A stretch of 64,000 bases of DNA from Roseateles sp. SL47 (GTDB taxonomy: Bacteria > Pseudomonadota > Gammaproteobacteria > Burkholderiales > Burkholderiaceae_C), in NCBI RefSeq assembly GCF_026625885.1, contig NZ_CP113068.1:2356001-2420000 (forward strand), given 5' to 3'. Made by a program: the position numbers and the translations under genes. Of this stretch, positions 39,359 to 47,783 are shown in pieces (position 1 is the stretch's first letter; each line of letters opens with the position of its first letter). Below the pieces are notes generated by a model that was not told the origin of the DNA, did no database searches, and was given only the letters and a program-made list of their open reading frames with translations.

Positions 39359-40318
39359 ATGACCCAGGCGCTGGATTTCGACAAGATCGAGCTCCAACTG
39401 GTGCGGGTACTGCAGATCTTGATCCTGGAACGAAGTGTGTCCAAGGCCGCGATGCGGCTCGGCAGCACGCAGCCCGCGATCAGCGAGAAGCTGCGGCGCC
39501 TGCGTGCGCTCACCGGGGACCAGTTGCTGGTGCGAAGCGGCTCAGGCATGACTCCCACGGCCGTGGCGCTCGACCTGCTGGCCCCGGCCGAGCGCTTGCT
39601 GCGCGAAGCCGATGAACTCTTTGGCACCCGCCTGCGCCGCAGCGGCTTTGACCCCGCCACCGCCCAACTTCGCTATCGGATCGCCGCCAGCGATTACCTC
39701 GACCCCTTGTTTCTGCCTCAGGTGGTGGCCCGCCTGCAGCGCCTGGCGCCCGGCATCCAGGTGGACCTGCATCCGTTGACGGCCGACTACGACTACCGCG
39801 CGGCCCTGGCCCGGGGCGATGTGGACCTGGTGATTGGCAACTGGCTGGAGCCTCCCGGTGAGCTGCACATGGGCCGGCTGCTGACGGACGAGGTGGTGTG
39901 CCTGGTGAGCCAGCAGCATCCTGCCGCCCGCCTGGGCCCACGGGCCTGGACCCAGGCGCGTTATCTGGACTGCCAGCACCTGGCGCCGATGCCGCTCAGC
40001 CCCGGCCACCCCGGGGTGATCGAGCAGCATTTGCTCTCACTGGGGCTGGAGCGTCGGATTGCGGTGCGGGGCGCACACTTCGGACAGCTCCCGCAAATGG
40101 TGGCGCACAGTCTGCTGGTGCTCACCACCGGCCGATTGTTCTGCCGCCGTTATGTGGACGCATGGCCTGTGACCATCCTGCGCTGCCCGGTCGCATTTCC
40201 TCCGATGACCTATTACCAGCTCTGGCATGACCTCAGCCATCACAGCGCGCCGTTGCGCTGGTTGCGGGAGCAGGTCAGGGACGTTGCCAGGGAGATGGTG
40301 CGGCCGCTCAGCACCTAG
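39359..40318 (+). CDS. LysR-family regulator, divergent from xdhAB
   Basis: A 319-residue LysR-type regulator. The reading head includes ILERSVSKAAMRLGSTQPAI and SEKLRRLRALTGDQLLVRSG. The effector domain contains LRYRIAASDYLDPLFLPQVV and LARGDVDLVIGNW, a pattern close to NodD/NahR-like members. It faces xdhA across a 190-bp gap and precedes guanine deaminase on the same strand, so purine-responsive control of both directions is plausible. A small ATTCGGAAT palindrome overlaps the 5' end. Confidence 0.9.
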   Translation: MTQALDFDKIELQLVRVLQILILERSVSKAAMRLGSTQPAISEKLRRLRALTGDQLLVRSGSGMTPTAVALDLLAPAERLLREADELFGTRLRRSGFDPATAQLRYRIAASDYLDPLFLPQVVARLQRLAPGIQVDLHPLTADYDYRAALARGDVDLVIGNWLEPPGELHMGRLLTDEVVCLVSQQHPAARLGPRAWTQARYLDCQHLAPMPLSPGHPGVIEQHLLSLGLERRIAVRGAHFGQLPQMVAHSLLVLTTGRLFCRRYVDAWPVTILRCPVAFPPMTYYQLWHDLSHHSAPLRWLREQVRDVAREMVRPLST

Positions 40319-40345
40319 TGGGCTGGCTGAGTGCCTACCCGCCGC

Positions 40346-40387
40346 CCACTGCCACTGCCACTGCCACTGCCACTGCCACTGCCACTG
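40346..40387 (+). repeat. Hexanucleotide repeat (CCACTG)7
   Basis: Seven perfect CCACTG units end 29 bp before the guanine deaminase ATG. In the frame of that gene the tract would encode (Thr-Ala)7, and a GTG at 40318, overlapping the LysR stop as TAGTG, could start translation upstream of it. If so, unit number changes would lengthen or shorten the N-terminus without frameshift. Confidence 0.93.
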
Positions 40388-40416
40388 CCCACCCCGTCGC
40401 CCGGATCCCCTCCACC

Positions 40417-41730
40417 ATGACCCTTGCCACGCCCCCCACCGACCGCCTCGCCCTCAAGGGCGATCTGCTTGACTTCACCGCTCAGCCCACCTGGGGCCGG
40501 GTGGATGACCCGGCCGTCCGGTTCCGTCCGGACCACTGGCTGCTGGTGGAGGGGGGCCGTGTGGTGGGGGTGCAGGCCGACGACCCGGGCGACGGCTGGC
40601 AGCGCGAGGACCACAGGGGGCGGCTCATCCTGCCCGGCTTCATCGACACCCATGTCCACAGCCCGCAGCTGGACGTGATCGGTTCCTACGGCACGGAGTT
40701 GCTGGACTGGCTCAACACCTACACCTTCCCGGCCGAGCAGCGCTATGCCGATGCCGCCGTGGCCCAGGCCGGCGCCGAACGCTTCCTGGATGCGCTGCTG
40801 GCCCATGGCACCACCGCAGCCGTGGTCTACCCCACGGTTCACAAGGTGTCTGCCGAGGCACTGTTCACTGCCGCTGAAGCCCATGGCATGCGTCTGATCA
40901 CCGGCAAGGTGCTGATGGACCGCCATGCGCCGGACGGCCTCCGCGATGACGTCGAACAGGCGGAACGCGACTGCCGCGACCTGATCGAGCGCCACCACGG
41001 CCGTGAGCGGCTGTCCTATGCGGTGACGGTCCGCTTCGCCCCCACCAGCACGCCGGAGCAGCTGGCCATGGCCGGGCGCCTCTGCCAGGCGGACCCCTCT
41101 CTTTACATGCAGACCCATGTCGCCGAAAACCGCAGTGAGGTGGACTGGGTGGCCCGGCTCTTCCCGCAGGCGCGCAGTTACCTGGACGTCTACGACCGTG
41201 TCGGCCTGCTGCACCCCCGCGCCGTGCTGGCCCACGGCATCTGGCTGGACGACCAGGACCATGCCGTGCTGGCCCGTACCGGTGCGCACATCGCGCATTG
41301 CCCTTCTTCCAACCTGTTCCTGGGCAGCGGCCTGTTCGACTGGCCCCGCGCGCAGGCGGCGGGCGTGCGTATCAGTGCGGCCAGCGACGTCGGCGGCGGC
41401 ACCTCACTTTCCACGCAACGTACCCTGGCCGACGGCTACAAGGTGCAGGCCCTGAATGGCCAGCGCCTTACCGCCTGGGCCGGCCTGCATGCCGCCACCC
41501 GGGGGGCCGCCGAGGCTCTGGGTTTGTCGGAGGAAATCGGGCATTTCGGCGTGGATACACTGGCTGATGTCTGCATCTGGGACTGGGCCCAGGGCACGGT
41601 GGCCGAGACCCGTCTGACCTTGGCGCGCGAGCTGCATGAAAAGGTCTTTGCCTGGATCACACTTTCCGACGAACGCAACCTGGTCGCCAGCTACGTGGCG
41701 GGCCGGGCGCGATACCGCCGCAGCCGATAA
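40417..41730 (+). CDS. guaD: Guanine deaminase
   Basis: A 437-residue amidohydrolase that converts guanine to xanthine, the substrate of the adjacent xanthine dehydrogenase. Metal ligands sit in PGFIDTHVHSPQLDVIGSYG (HxH), MQTHVAENRSEV, LAHGIWLDD and ISAASDVGGGTS, and AHCPSSNLFLGSG is conserved in the family. Length matches E. coli GuaD (439). The ATG at 40417 fits the family start but lacks a good ribosome-binding site; a GTG at 40318 is an alternative that would include the simple repeat. Confidence 0.95.
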   Translation: MTLATPPTDRLALKGDLLDFTAQPTWGRVDDPAVRFRPDHWLLVEGGRVVGVQADDPGDGWQREDHRGRLILPGFIDTHVHSPQLDVIGSYGTELLDWLNTYTFPAEQRYADAAVAQAGAERFLDALLAHGTTAAVVYPTVHKVSAEALFTAAEAHGMRLITGKVLMDRHAPDGLRDDVEQAERDCRDLIERHHGRERLSYAVTVRFAPTSTPEQLAMAGRLCQADPSLYMQTHVAENRSEVDWVARLFPQARSYLDVYDRVGLLHPRAVLAHGIWLDDQDHAVLARTGAHIAHCPSSNLFLGSGLFDWPRAQAAGVRISAASDVGGGTSLSTQRTLADGYKVQALNGQRLTAWAGLHAATRGAAEALGLSEEIGHFGVDTLADVCIWDWAQGTVAETRLTLARELHEKVFAWITLSDERNLVASYVAGRARYRRSR

Positions 41731-41742
41731 ACCGCTTCTACC

Positions 41743-43323
41743 ATGACGCCTCGCCTGGAACTCCGCAACATCAGCAAGTCCTATCCAGGGGTCAAGGCCA
41801 ATGACGATGTCTCGTTGCGGGTCGCCCCGGGCGAGATTCATGCGGTGCTGGGAGAAAACGGCGCCGGCAAATCCACGCTGATGAAGATCATCGTCGGCGC
41901 GGTCCAGGCCGATGCCGGTGAGCTGCGCTGGGACGGTCAGGCGCGCCACATCCGGCACCCGGCACAGGCCCGCGCGCTGGGCATCAGCATGGTCCACCAG
42001 CATTTTTCGCTGTTTGATTCGCTGACGGCCGCGCAGAACATCTGGCTGGGCCTGGAGCGTTCGATTTCGCTGGACCAGGTGCGGCAACGGGTGCAGACCC
42101 TGGCGTCGTCCTACGGCCTGCCCCTGGACCCGGAGCGGCCGGTGCATGCGCTGTCGGTGGGGGAGCGGCAGCGGGTGGAAATTTTGCGGGCGCTGATGAC
42201 CGAGCCCCGTCTGCTCATCCTGGATGAGCCCACCTCGGTGCTGACCCCTCAGGCGGTGGACAAGCTGTTTGTGACCCTGCGCCAACTGGCTGCGCAGGGC
42301 TGCTCGATTCTCTACATCAGCCACAAGCTGGACGAGATCCGCAAGCTCTGCGAGCGCTGCACGGTGATGCGGGGCGGTCGGGTCACCGGCGAGGTGGACC
42401 CGCGCCAGGAAACCAATGCCGGCTTGTCTCGCCTGATGATCGGCGCGGAGCCCTCCCGGCCACCGCCGCGCGCTACCCGCCCGGAAGCGCCGGTGCGCCT
42501 GGCCGTGCGGGGCTTGGGGCTGGCGCCACACACCCCGCACGGCGTGCCGCTGCAGGACCTGCATCTGGCATTGCGGGCCGGTGAAATCCTGGGCGTGGCT
42601 GGCGTGTCGGGCAATGGACAGCAGGAACTGCTGCGCCTGCTGTCCGGCGAAGATCGGCGCGCCCCGCCGGGTGCCCTCGTCTGGACCACCGACGAAGGAT
42701 GCGAGCGCGACCTGGGGCCGCTGGGCCCTCGCCAGCGGCGGGCGCTGGGCCTGCATCACGTGCCCGAAGAACGCCTGGGGCGTGGTGCGGTGCCGGTGAT
42801 GTCGCTGGCCCAGAACACGCTGCTCACCCGCCGGGATCCCGTGGGGCGGCTGGGCCACTGGTCACCGGCACGTGCCTCGGCACTGGCCAGCCGCATCATT
42901 GAGCGCTTCGGCGTCCGCGCGTCCGGGCCGGGCGCTGCGGCGCGCAGTCTCTCCGGCGGCAATCTTCAGAAATTCATCATGGGGCGGGAGATCTCTGCGG
43001 CTCCCCGGCTGCTGGTGGTGGCCCAGCCCACCTGGGGCGTGGATGTGGGCGCTGCGGCGCAGATCCGCGCGGAGTTGCTGGCCCTGCGGGACCAGGGCTG
43101 TGCGCTGCTGGTGGTGAGCGAGGAATTGGACGAACTGATGGAACTGAGCGACCGCATTGTGGTGCTGGCGCGCGGGCGCCTGTCACCGGTGCTGCCGGTG
43201 GCGGAGGCCAGCGTCGAGCGGATCGGGCTGTGGATGAGCGGGTTGTGGGAGCCTGGGCCGCAGGAGGCTCCCCAGAACCTCCAAGGTCTGCAGGGGCAGG
43301 GGGATCGCCATGCTCCGGCTTGA
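41743..43323 (+). CDS. Nucleoside/purine ABC transporter ATPase (BMP-type system)
   Basis: A 526-residue double ATPase. The first half has Walker A GENGAGKST, Q-loop HQHFSLFDSLT, signature LSVGERQRVEILRAL and Walker B LLILDEPTSVL. The second half has a degenerate P-loop (GVSGNGQQELLRLLSGED) and signature SLSGGNLQKFIMGREI. This layout is that of NupA/YufO-like transporters paired with BMP binding proteins, which import nucleosides. It begins 12 bp after guaD, consistent with a purine scavenging operon. Confidence 0.93.
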   Translation: MTPRLELRNISKSYPGVKANDDVSLRVAPGEIHAVLGENGAGKSTLMKIIVGAVQADAGELRWDGQARHIRHPAQARALGISMVHQHFSLFDSLTAAQNIWLGLERSISLDQVRQRVQTLASSYGLPLDPERPVHALSVGERQRVEILRALMTEPRLLILDEPTSVLTPQAVDKLFVTLRQLAAQGCSILYISHKLDEIRKLCERCTVMRGGRVTGEVDPRQETNAGLSRLMIGAEPSRPPPRATRPEAPVRLAVRGLGLAPHTPHGVPLQDLHLALRAGEILGVAGVSGNGQQELLRLLSGEDRRAPPGALVWTTDEGCERDLGPLGPRQRRALGLHHVPEERLGRGAVPVMSLAQNTLLTRRDPVGRLGHWSPARASALASRIIERFGVRASGPGAAARSLSGGNLQKFIMGREISAAPRLLVVAQPTWGVDVGAAAQIRAELLALRDQGCALLVVSEELDELMELSDRIVVLARGRLSPVLPVAEASVERIGLWMSGLWEPGPQEAPQNLQGLQGQGDRHAPA

Positions 43324-44380
43324 ACTCCGCCCCCAACCGTCCCGCTGGATGTCGCTGGCATCGCCGCTGCTGGCGCTGCTGTGCACCACGCTGATCGGCC
43401 TCGTCCTGTTTGCGAGCCTGGGCAAGGACCCGGTGCAGGCCCTGCGTATGTTTTTCCTTGAGCCCGTGCGTAATGCCTATGCGTGGGGCGAACTGGGCCT
43501 GAAGGCCACGCCGCTGGTGCTGATCGCGCTGGGGCTGGCGGTGGCCTTCCGGGCCAATGTCTGGAACATCGGTGCCGAAGGGCAGTTTGTGGTGGGCGCC
43601 CTGGCGGCCGGCTGGGTGGCCATGCAGGCCGGCCCAGACACCGGGCGCTGGATCGTGCTGCCCATCCTGATGGCGGGGGCGATGGGCGGCCTGATGTGGG
43701 CTGGGCTCACCGCCTGGCTGCGGGACCGCTTCCACGCCAATGAGATCCTGGTGAGCCTGATGCTGGTGTACGTGGCCGAGCTGCTGCTGCAATACCTGGT
43801 CTATGGGCCGTGGAAAGACCCGGCGGGCTACAACTTTCCCCAGACCATCACCTTCCTGCCTGCCACCCAGGTGCCTCGGTTGTTCCCCGGGACGCGGCTG
43901 CATATCGGGGTGTGGATCGCGCTGGCATCGGTGGTGGGGGTGTGGTGGCTGATGTTCCGCTCCATGGCGGGCTTCTCGTGGCAGGTGGGCGGGCTGGCAC
44001 CCGCTGCGGCACGGTATGCGGGCTTTTCCTCGCGCGCGGCGCTGTGGGGCACCCTGGCGCTGTCCGGCGGGCTGGCCGGCCTGGCGGGCGGGCTGGAAGC
44101 GGCCGGGCCGCTGCGGCAGCTCACGCCCTATGTGCCGATGGGGTATGGGTTCGCCGCCATCATTGTTGCTTTTGTGGGGCGGCTGCATCCGGTGGGCATC
44201 GTGTTGTCCGGCATTCTGATGAGCATGTTCTACATCGGCGGTGAACTCGCCCAATCCCGGCTGGGTCTGCCCAAGGCCATCACCGGCGTGTTCCAGGGCC
44301 TGCTGCTGTTCTGCCTGCTGGCCAGCGACACCCTCATCCACTACCGCCTGCGCCGGAGTGCGCCGCAGGAGGCCCGCTGA
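43310..44380 (+). CDS. Nucleoside ABC transporter permease 1 (BPD_transp_2)
   Basis: A 356-residue permease with eight or nine hydrophobic segments. The N-terminus is longer than in the partner, and GLAVAFRANVWNIGAEGQFV and LRDRFHANEILVSLMLVYVA are the family signatures of YufP/NupP-like proteins. It overlaps the ATPase gene by 14 bp and the second permease gene by one base (TGATG). Confidence 0.93.
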   Translation: MLRLELRPQPSRWMSLASPLLALLCTTLIGLVLFASLGKDPVQALRMFFLEPVRNAYAWGELGLKATPLVLIALGLAVAFRANVWNIGAEGQFVVGALAAGWVAMQAGPDTGRWIVLPILMAGAMGGLMWAGLTAWLRDRFHANEILVSLMLVYVAELLLQYLVYGPWKDPAGYNFPQTITFLPATQVPRLFPGTRLHIGVWIALASVVGVWWLMFRSMAGFSWQVGGLAPAAARYAGFSSRAALWGTLALSGGLAGLAGGLEAAGPLRQLTPYVPMGYGFAAIIVAFVGRLHPVGIVLSGILMSMFYIGGELAQSRLGLPKAITGVFQGLLLFCLLASDTLIHYRLRRSAPQEAR

Positions 44381-45300
44381 TGGACGCCCTGGCCTTGCTG
44401 GTGGCTTCCACCTTGAATGCCGGCACCCTGGTGGCGCTGGCCGCCCTGGGTCTGCTGATCAATGAACGGGCCGGGGTGGTGAACCTGGGCGCCGAGGGCC
44501 TGATGCTGATGGCCGCCATCGCCGGCTTTGCTGCCACCGTCCACACCGGCAGTGATGGCCTGGGATTCCTCGCCGGCATGGGCGCGGGTGCGTTGATGGC
44601 GCTGGCCTTCGGCGTGCTGGTGGTGATGCTCAATACCAACCAATATGCCACCGGGCTGGCGTTGAGCCTGTTTGGTGCCGGGTTTTCTGCGTTTGTCGGC
44701 CAGTCCTACACCCGGGCCACCCTGGGGCCCCGTCCGACGTTTGCGGTGCCAGGCCTTGCCGACCTGCCATGGATCGGACCGGCCTTGTTCCGCCAGCATC
44801 CCTGGGTGTATGCCGCGATGGCGCTGGCCGCAGGGCTTTCCTGGTGGCTGGCCCGGTCCCGTTCGGGGCTGGTGCTGCGAGCCGTGGGCGAATCGCCGGA
44901 GGCCGCCCATGCCTTGGGTTATCCGGTGCGGCGCATCCGGCTGCTGGCGGTGATGGCGGGCGGGGCGTTGTGCGGCCTGGCTGGCGCCTATTGCTCGGTG
45001 GTGTACACACCGCTGTGGGTGGAAGGCATGATCGCCGGCAAGGGGTGGATTGCGTTGGCACTGACCAGCTTTGCCACCTGGCGGCCCGGCCGTGTGCTGC
45101 TGGGGGCCTACTTGTTTGGTGGCGTGACCATGCTGCAATTCCACCTGCAAGGGCAGGGCGTTCAGGTGGCCAGCCAGTTCCTGAGCATGCTGCCTTACCT
45201 GGCCACCATCGTGGTGCTGGTGCTGATCTCGCGCAACGAGAGCTTCATCCGCGCCAACATGCCGGCGGCCCTGGGCAAGCCTTTCCATCCCGGCGCGTAA
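44380..45300 (+). CDS. Nucleoside ABC transporter permease 2 (BPD_transp_2)
   Basis: A 306-residue permease similar to YufQ/NupQ. It begins with a hydrophobic stretch (LNAGTLVALAALGLLINERA) and contains GVVNLGAEGLMLMAA and AVGESPEAAHALGYPVRRIR, the cytoplasmic loop that contacts the ATPase. It forms the heterodimeric pore with permease 1. Confidence 0.93.
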   Translation: MDALALLVASTLNAGTLVALAALGLLINERAGVVNLGAEGLMLMAAIAGFAATVHTGSDGLGFLAGMGAGALMALAFGVLVVMLNTNQYATGLALSLFGAGFSAFVGQSYTRATLGPRPTFAVPGLADLPWIGPALFRQHPWVYAAMALAAGLSWWLARSRSGLVLRAVGESPEAAHALGYPVRRIRLLAVMAGGALCGLAGAYCSVVYTPLWVEGMIAGKGWIALALTSFATWRPGRVLLGAYLFGGVTMLQFHLQGQGVQVASQFLSMLPYLATIVVLVLISRNESFIRANMPAALGKPFHPGA

Positions 45301-45384
45301 TGTCGCAAAGCCGCAAAGCCGAAGAACCGAAGGCCCGGCTCGCCCCGTTCGGGCCGCCCCAGTTGTTGAAACCACGGAGTGTCC

Positions 45385-46614
45385 ATGTCTGTCCCTTCCT
45401 TGAGGAGCGCTTCCACGATGATCCCCACGATGTCTGCTTGCACGATGCCCATGGCGATGATCCGCACAGGCCTGCGGCGCGCGCCGCTGCTGCTGGCCAC
45501 CGCCGCTGTGGTGCTGCTGTCGGCCTGCGGCAGGAAGGATGACGCACCCGCAGGTGCTGCGAGCCCCGCCGCCGCCTCAGGCACGGCCGCCGCCAGCGCG
45601 CCCCTGCAGGTGGCCTTTGCCTACGTCGGCCCGGTGGGTGACGGCGGGTGGACCTTCGCTCACGACAACGCCCGACAAGCCGTGGAGAAGGAATTCGGGG
45701 ACCGTATCAAGACCACGTTTGTGGAGAAGGTGCCGGAAGGCGCCGATGCAGCGCGGGTGTTCCGCGACCTGGTGCAGCAAGGCAACACGCTGGTGTTCGG
45801 CACCACCTTTGGCTACATGGAGCCGATGCTGCAGGTGGCCGCGGACAGCCCGGAGGTGAAGTTCGAGCATGCCACCGGCTACAAGCAGGCCGCCAACCTG
45901 CGTACCTATGACTCCCGCACCTATGAAGGCGCCTATCTCGCCGGCGTGGTGGCCGGGGCGATGACCAAGACCAACACGCTCGGCGTGGTGGGGTCCATCG
46001 CGATTCCGGAGGTCATTCGCAACATCAACAGCTTTGCGCTGGGGGCGCGTTCGAGCAATCCCAAGGCGACCGTCAAGGTGGTGTGGGTGAATGAATGGTT
46101 CAACCCGCCGCAGGAAACCAATGCGGCCCAGACGCTGATCAATGCGGGTGCGGACGTGTTGATGCAGAACACCGATTCCAGCGCGGTGCTGCAGACTGCC
46201 GAGAAGAATGGCAAGTACGCCTTCGGCTGGGATTCGGACATGAGCAGCTACGGCCCCAAGGCACACCTGGCGTCGGCGGTGGTGAACTGGGCGCCGTATT
46301 ACAGCGCCAGCATCAAGGCGGCCCTGGACGGCAGTTGGAAGGCCGGCGCCGGCCAGCACAGCTGGTGGGGCGTGAAGGAAGGGGCGATTGATCTGGTGGC
46401 CGTGAACGACGTGGTGCCGGCCGACGTGAAGGCCCGGGTGGAGAAGATCAAGGCCGGGCTGAAAGATGGCAGCTTTGTGATCTGGAAGGGCCCGGTGGTG
46501 AGCCAGGACGGCAAGGAGGTGCTGGCGAAGGACCAGGTCGCGGACGACAAGTTCCTGCAAGGCATCAAGTTCTATGTGCAGGGTGTGGAAGGCCAGTTGC
46601 CGCTGAGCAAATAA
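45385..46614 (+). CDS. BMP-family nucleoside-binding lipoprotein
   Basis: A BMP/PnrA-type substrate-binding lipoprotein of about 409 residues. The lipobox VLLSAC follows a hydrophobic stretch, then an Ala-rich tether. The binding domain starts LQVAFAYVGPVGDGGWTFAH and includes YEGAYLAGVVAGAMTKTNTL and WDSDMSSYGPKAHLASAVVN. It delivers purine nucleosides or bases to the permeases upstream. Start is uncertain: ATG 45385 has GGAG 5 nt upstream; ATGs at 45418 and 45457 give shorter, more usual signal peptides. A terminator follows. Confidence 0.92.
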   Translation: MSVPSLRSASTMIPTMSACTMPMAMIRTGLRRAPLLLATAAVVLLSACGRKDDAPAGAASPAAASGTAAASAPLQVAFAYVGPVGDGGWTFAHDNARQAVEKEFGDRIKTTFVEKVPEGADAARVFRDLVQQGNTLVFGTTFGYMEPMLQVAADSPEVKFEHATGYKQAANLRTYDSRTYEGAYLAGVVAGAMTKTNTLGVVGSIAIPEVIRNINSFALGARSSNPKATVKVVWVNEWFNPPQETNAAQTLINAGADVLMQNTDSSAVLQTAEKNGKYAFGWDSDMSSYGPKAHLASAVVNWAPYYSASIKAALDGSWKAGAGQHSWWGVKEGAIDLVAVNDVVPADVKARVEKIKAGLKDGSFVIWKGPVVSQDGKEVLAKDQVADDKFLQGIKFYVQGVEGQLPLSK

Positions 46615-46661
46615 GCGGCCATCTTCCCTGAAGCGGCCGATCTTCCCTGCGAGCCGCTGAG

Positions 46662-46703
46662 TGCCCCCGTGGGTCGGACAGACCCCGGGGGCCTTTGTTT
46701 TTT
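46662..46703 (+). terminator. Rho-independent terminator after the BMP transporter operon
   Basis: GCCCCCG and TGGGTC pair with GACCCC and GGGGGC around a short loop, followed by TTTGTTTTTT. It ends the guaD-transporter transcript. Confidence 0.88.
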
Positions 46704-46904
46704 CAGCCCGGATGTCGAGCGACAGAGGGCGCTATTACCGTAGCTTTGCAATGGTCAACGGCCCTTCATATGAGGGGGAAGGCGGGTGGCGTTGCAGCGC
46801 TTACAGGCTGTTGCCCCGGTGCTGGCCAGTGAGCGCAGGATGCACTCCGTTCCCGGACGTGAGACACCCGGGACTTTCTAGTCTTTGTGAGGGGGAAGGT
46901 CACC

Positions 46905-47303
46905 ATGCGATTTGAAGGTACTTTGAACAGTTGGTATGGGGAGCGGGGCCACGGCCTCGTCATGCCGGAGCAGGGGGGTGAAGCCCTGTTCGTGCATGTG
47001 TCCGCATTCCCGATGGATGGGCAAGCGCCTCAGGAAGGTGAGCGCGTGAGCTTCGAGGTTGTGTCCAGAAGTGACGGCAGCAAACAAGCGGTCCGTCTGC
47101 AGCGGCTCTCGGGGTTCAAGGTGCCGCCCCAATTGCGCGCAGCTCGCACGTCGTCGCGTCCACGGCCGATTGGTCGTCGCCGCCGCATCACACCGCTGAT
47201 GTGGATGGTGATGGGTGTGATGGTGCTGGGGCTGAGCGCCACGTTGTGGTCCCCGTCCGGCTCGGCGATGGCCAAGCAACGGACCACGGCGATCGGCCGA
47301 TAG
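46905..47303 (+). CDS. Membrane-anchored cold-shock-domain protein
   Basis: A 132-residue protein. Residues 1-65 form a cold-shock OB fold (MRFEGTLNSWYGERGHGLVM, then ALFVHVSAFPMDG), with the RNP1-like stretch changed from the usual KGFGFI to RGHGLV. A basic linker (RPRPIGRRRR) leads to one hydrophobic segment (LMWMVMGVMVLGLSATLW) and a short tail. Related two-part proteins carry CSD plus DUF1294; here only a single membrane segment remains. The basic linker should stay cytoplasmic. ATG 46905 is preceded by GGGAAGG; an earlier start at 46887 is possible. Confidence 0.85.
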   Translation: MRFEGTLNSWYGERGHGLVMPEQGGEALFVHVSAFPMDGQAPQEGERVSFEVVSRSDGSKQAVRLQRLSGFKVPPQLRAARTSSRPRPIGRRRRITPLMWMVMGVMVLGLSATLWSPSGSAMAKQRTTAIGR

Positions 47304-47423
47304 AGCGATATGCAGCCGGGCTGGTTGCCCCGCCCCGGCTGCCCCGTGACGATTCTCGTGGGGGACCGACGCTGGTCGGTCCCGTCGCCCAGATGGATGT
47401 CGCCCTCGATGTCCGTCTTTTAT

Positions 47424-47448
47424 GCCACCCGATGGGTGGCTTTTTTTT
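47424..47448 (+). terminator. Rho-independent terminator after the cold-shock-domain gene
   Basis: A perfect GCCACCC / GGGTGGC stem with a GAT loop followed by eight T residues. Confidence 0.93.
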
Positions 47449-47733
47449 GCCCCCGGTTGGCTGTGCCTAGGGCACAGCCAACACGCCCCCCGAGGGGGCA
47501 GTGGGCCGCCTTGGGAGCGGCCCGGCGGCGGCCCTTTCGTGTAGCGGCAGCCCCGCTTGGACGGCGCTGCGCGCGTCCTCGCGACTAAGTGCCCCCGGTT
47601 GGCTGTGCCTAGGGCACAGCAAACACGCCCCCCGAGGGGGCTGGGGCCGCCTTGGGAGCGGCCCGGCGGCGGCCCCTTTCGGCATAGCTGCAGCCCCGCT
47701 CGGACGGCGCTGCGCGCGTCCAAGCGACTGTGT
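47449..47733. repeat. Two tandem copies of a 142-bp intergenic repeat
   Basis: Copies start at 47449 and 47591 with GCCCCCGGTTGGCTGTGCCT and run through CGCCCCCCGAGGGGGC, CCGCCTTGGGAGCGGCCCGG and CGGCGCTGCGCGCGTCC. They differ at few positions, with one single-base indel. GGCTGTGCC/TAGGGCACAGCC and CCCCCCGAGGGGG are internal inverted repeats. The core CGCTGCGCGCG and CCCCC-GGGGGC elements recur at 26.6 kb. No gene lies between 47304 and 47783. Confidence 0.92.
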
Positions 47734-47783
47734 GCCCATAGGAGCACACAGCGGGGAGGCTGCTGGTTGCGGCCCGGCAGGGG

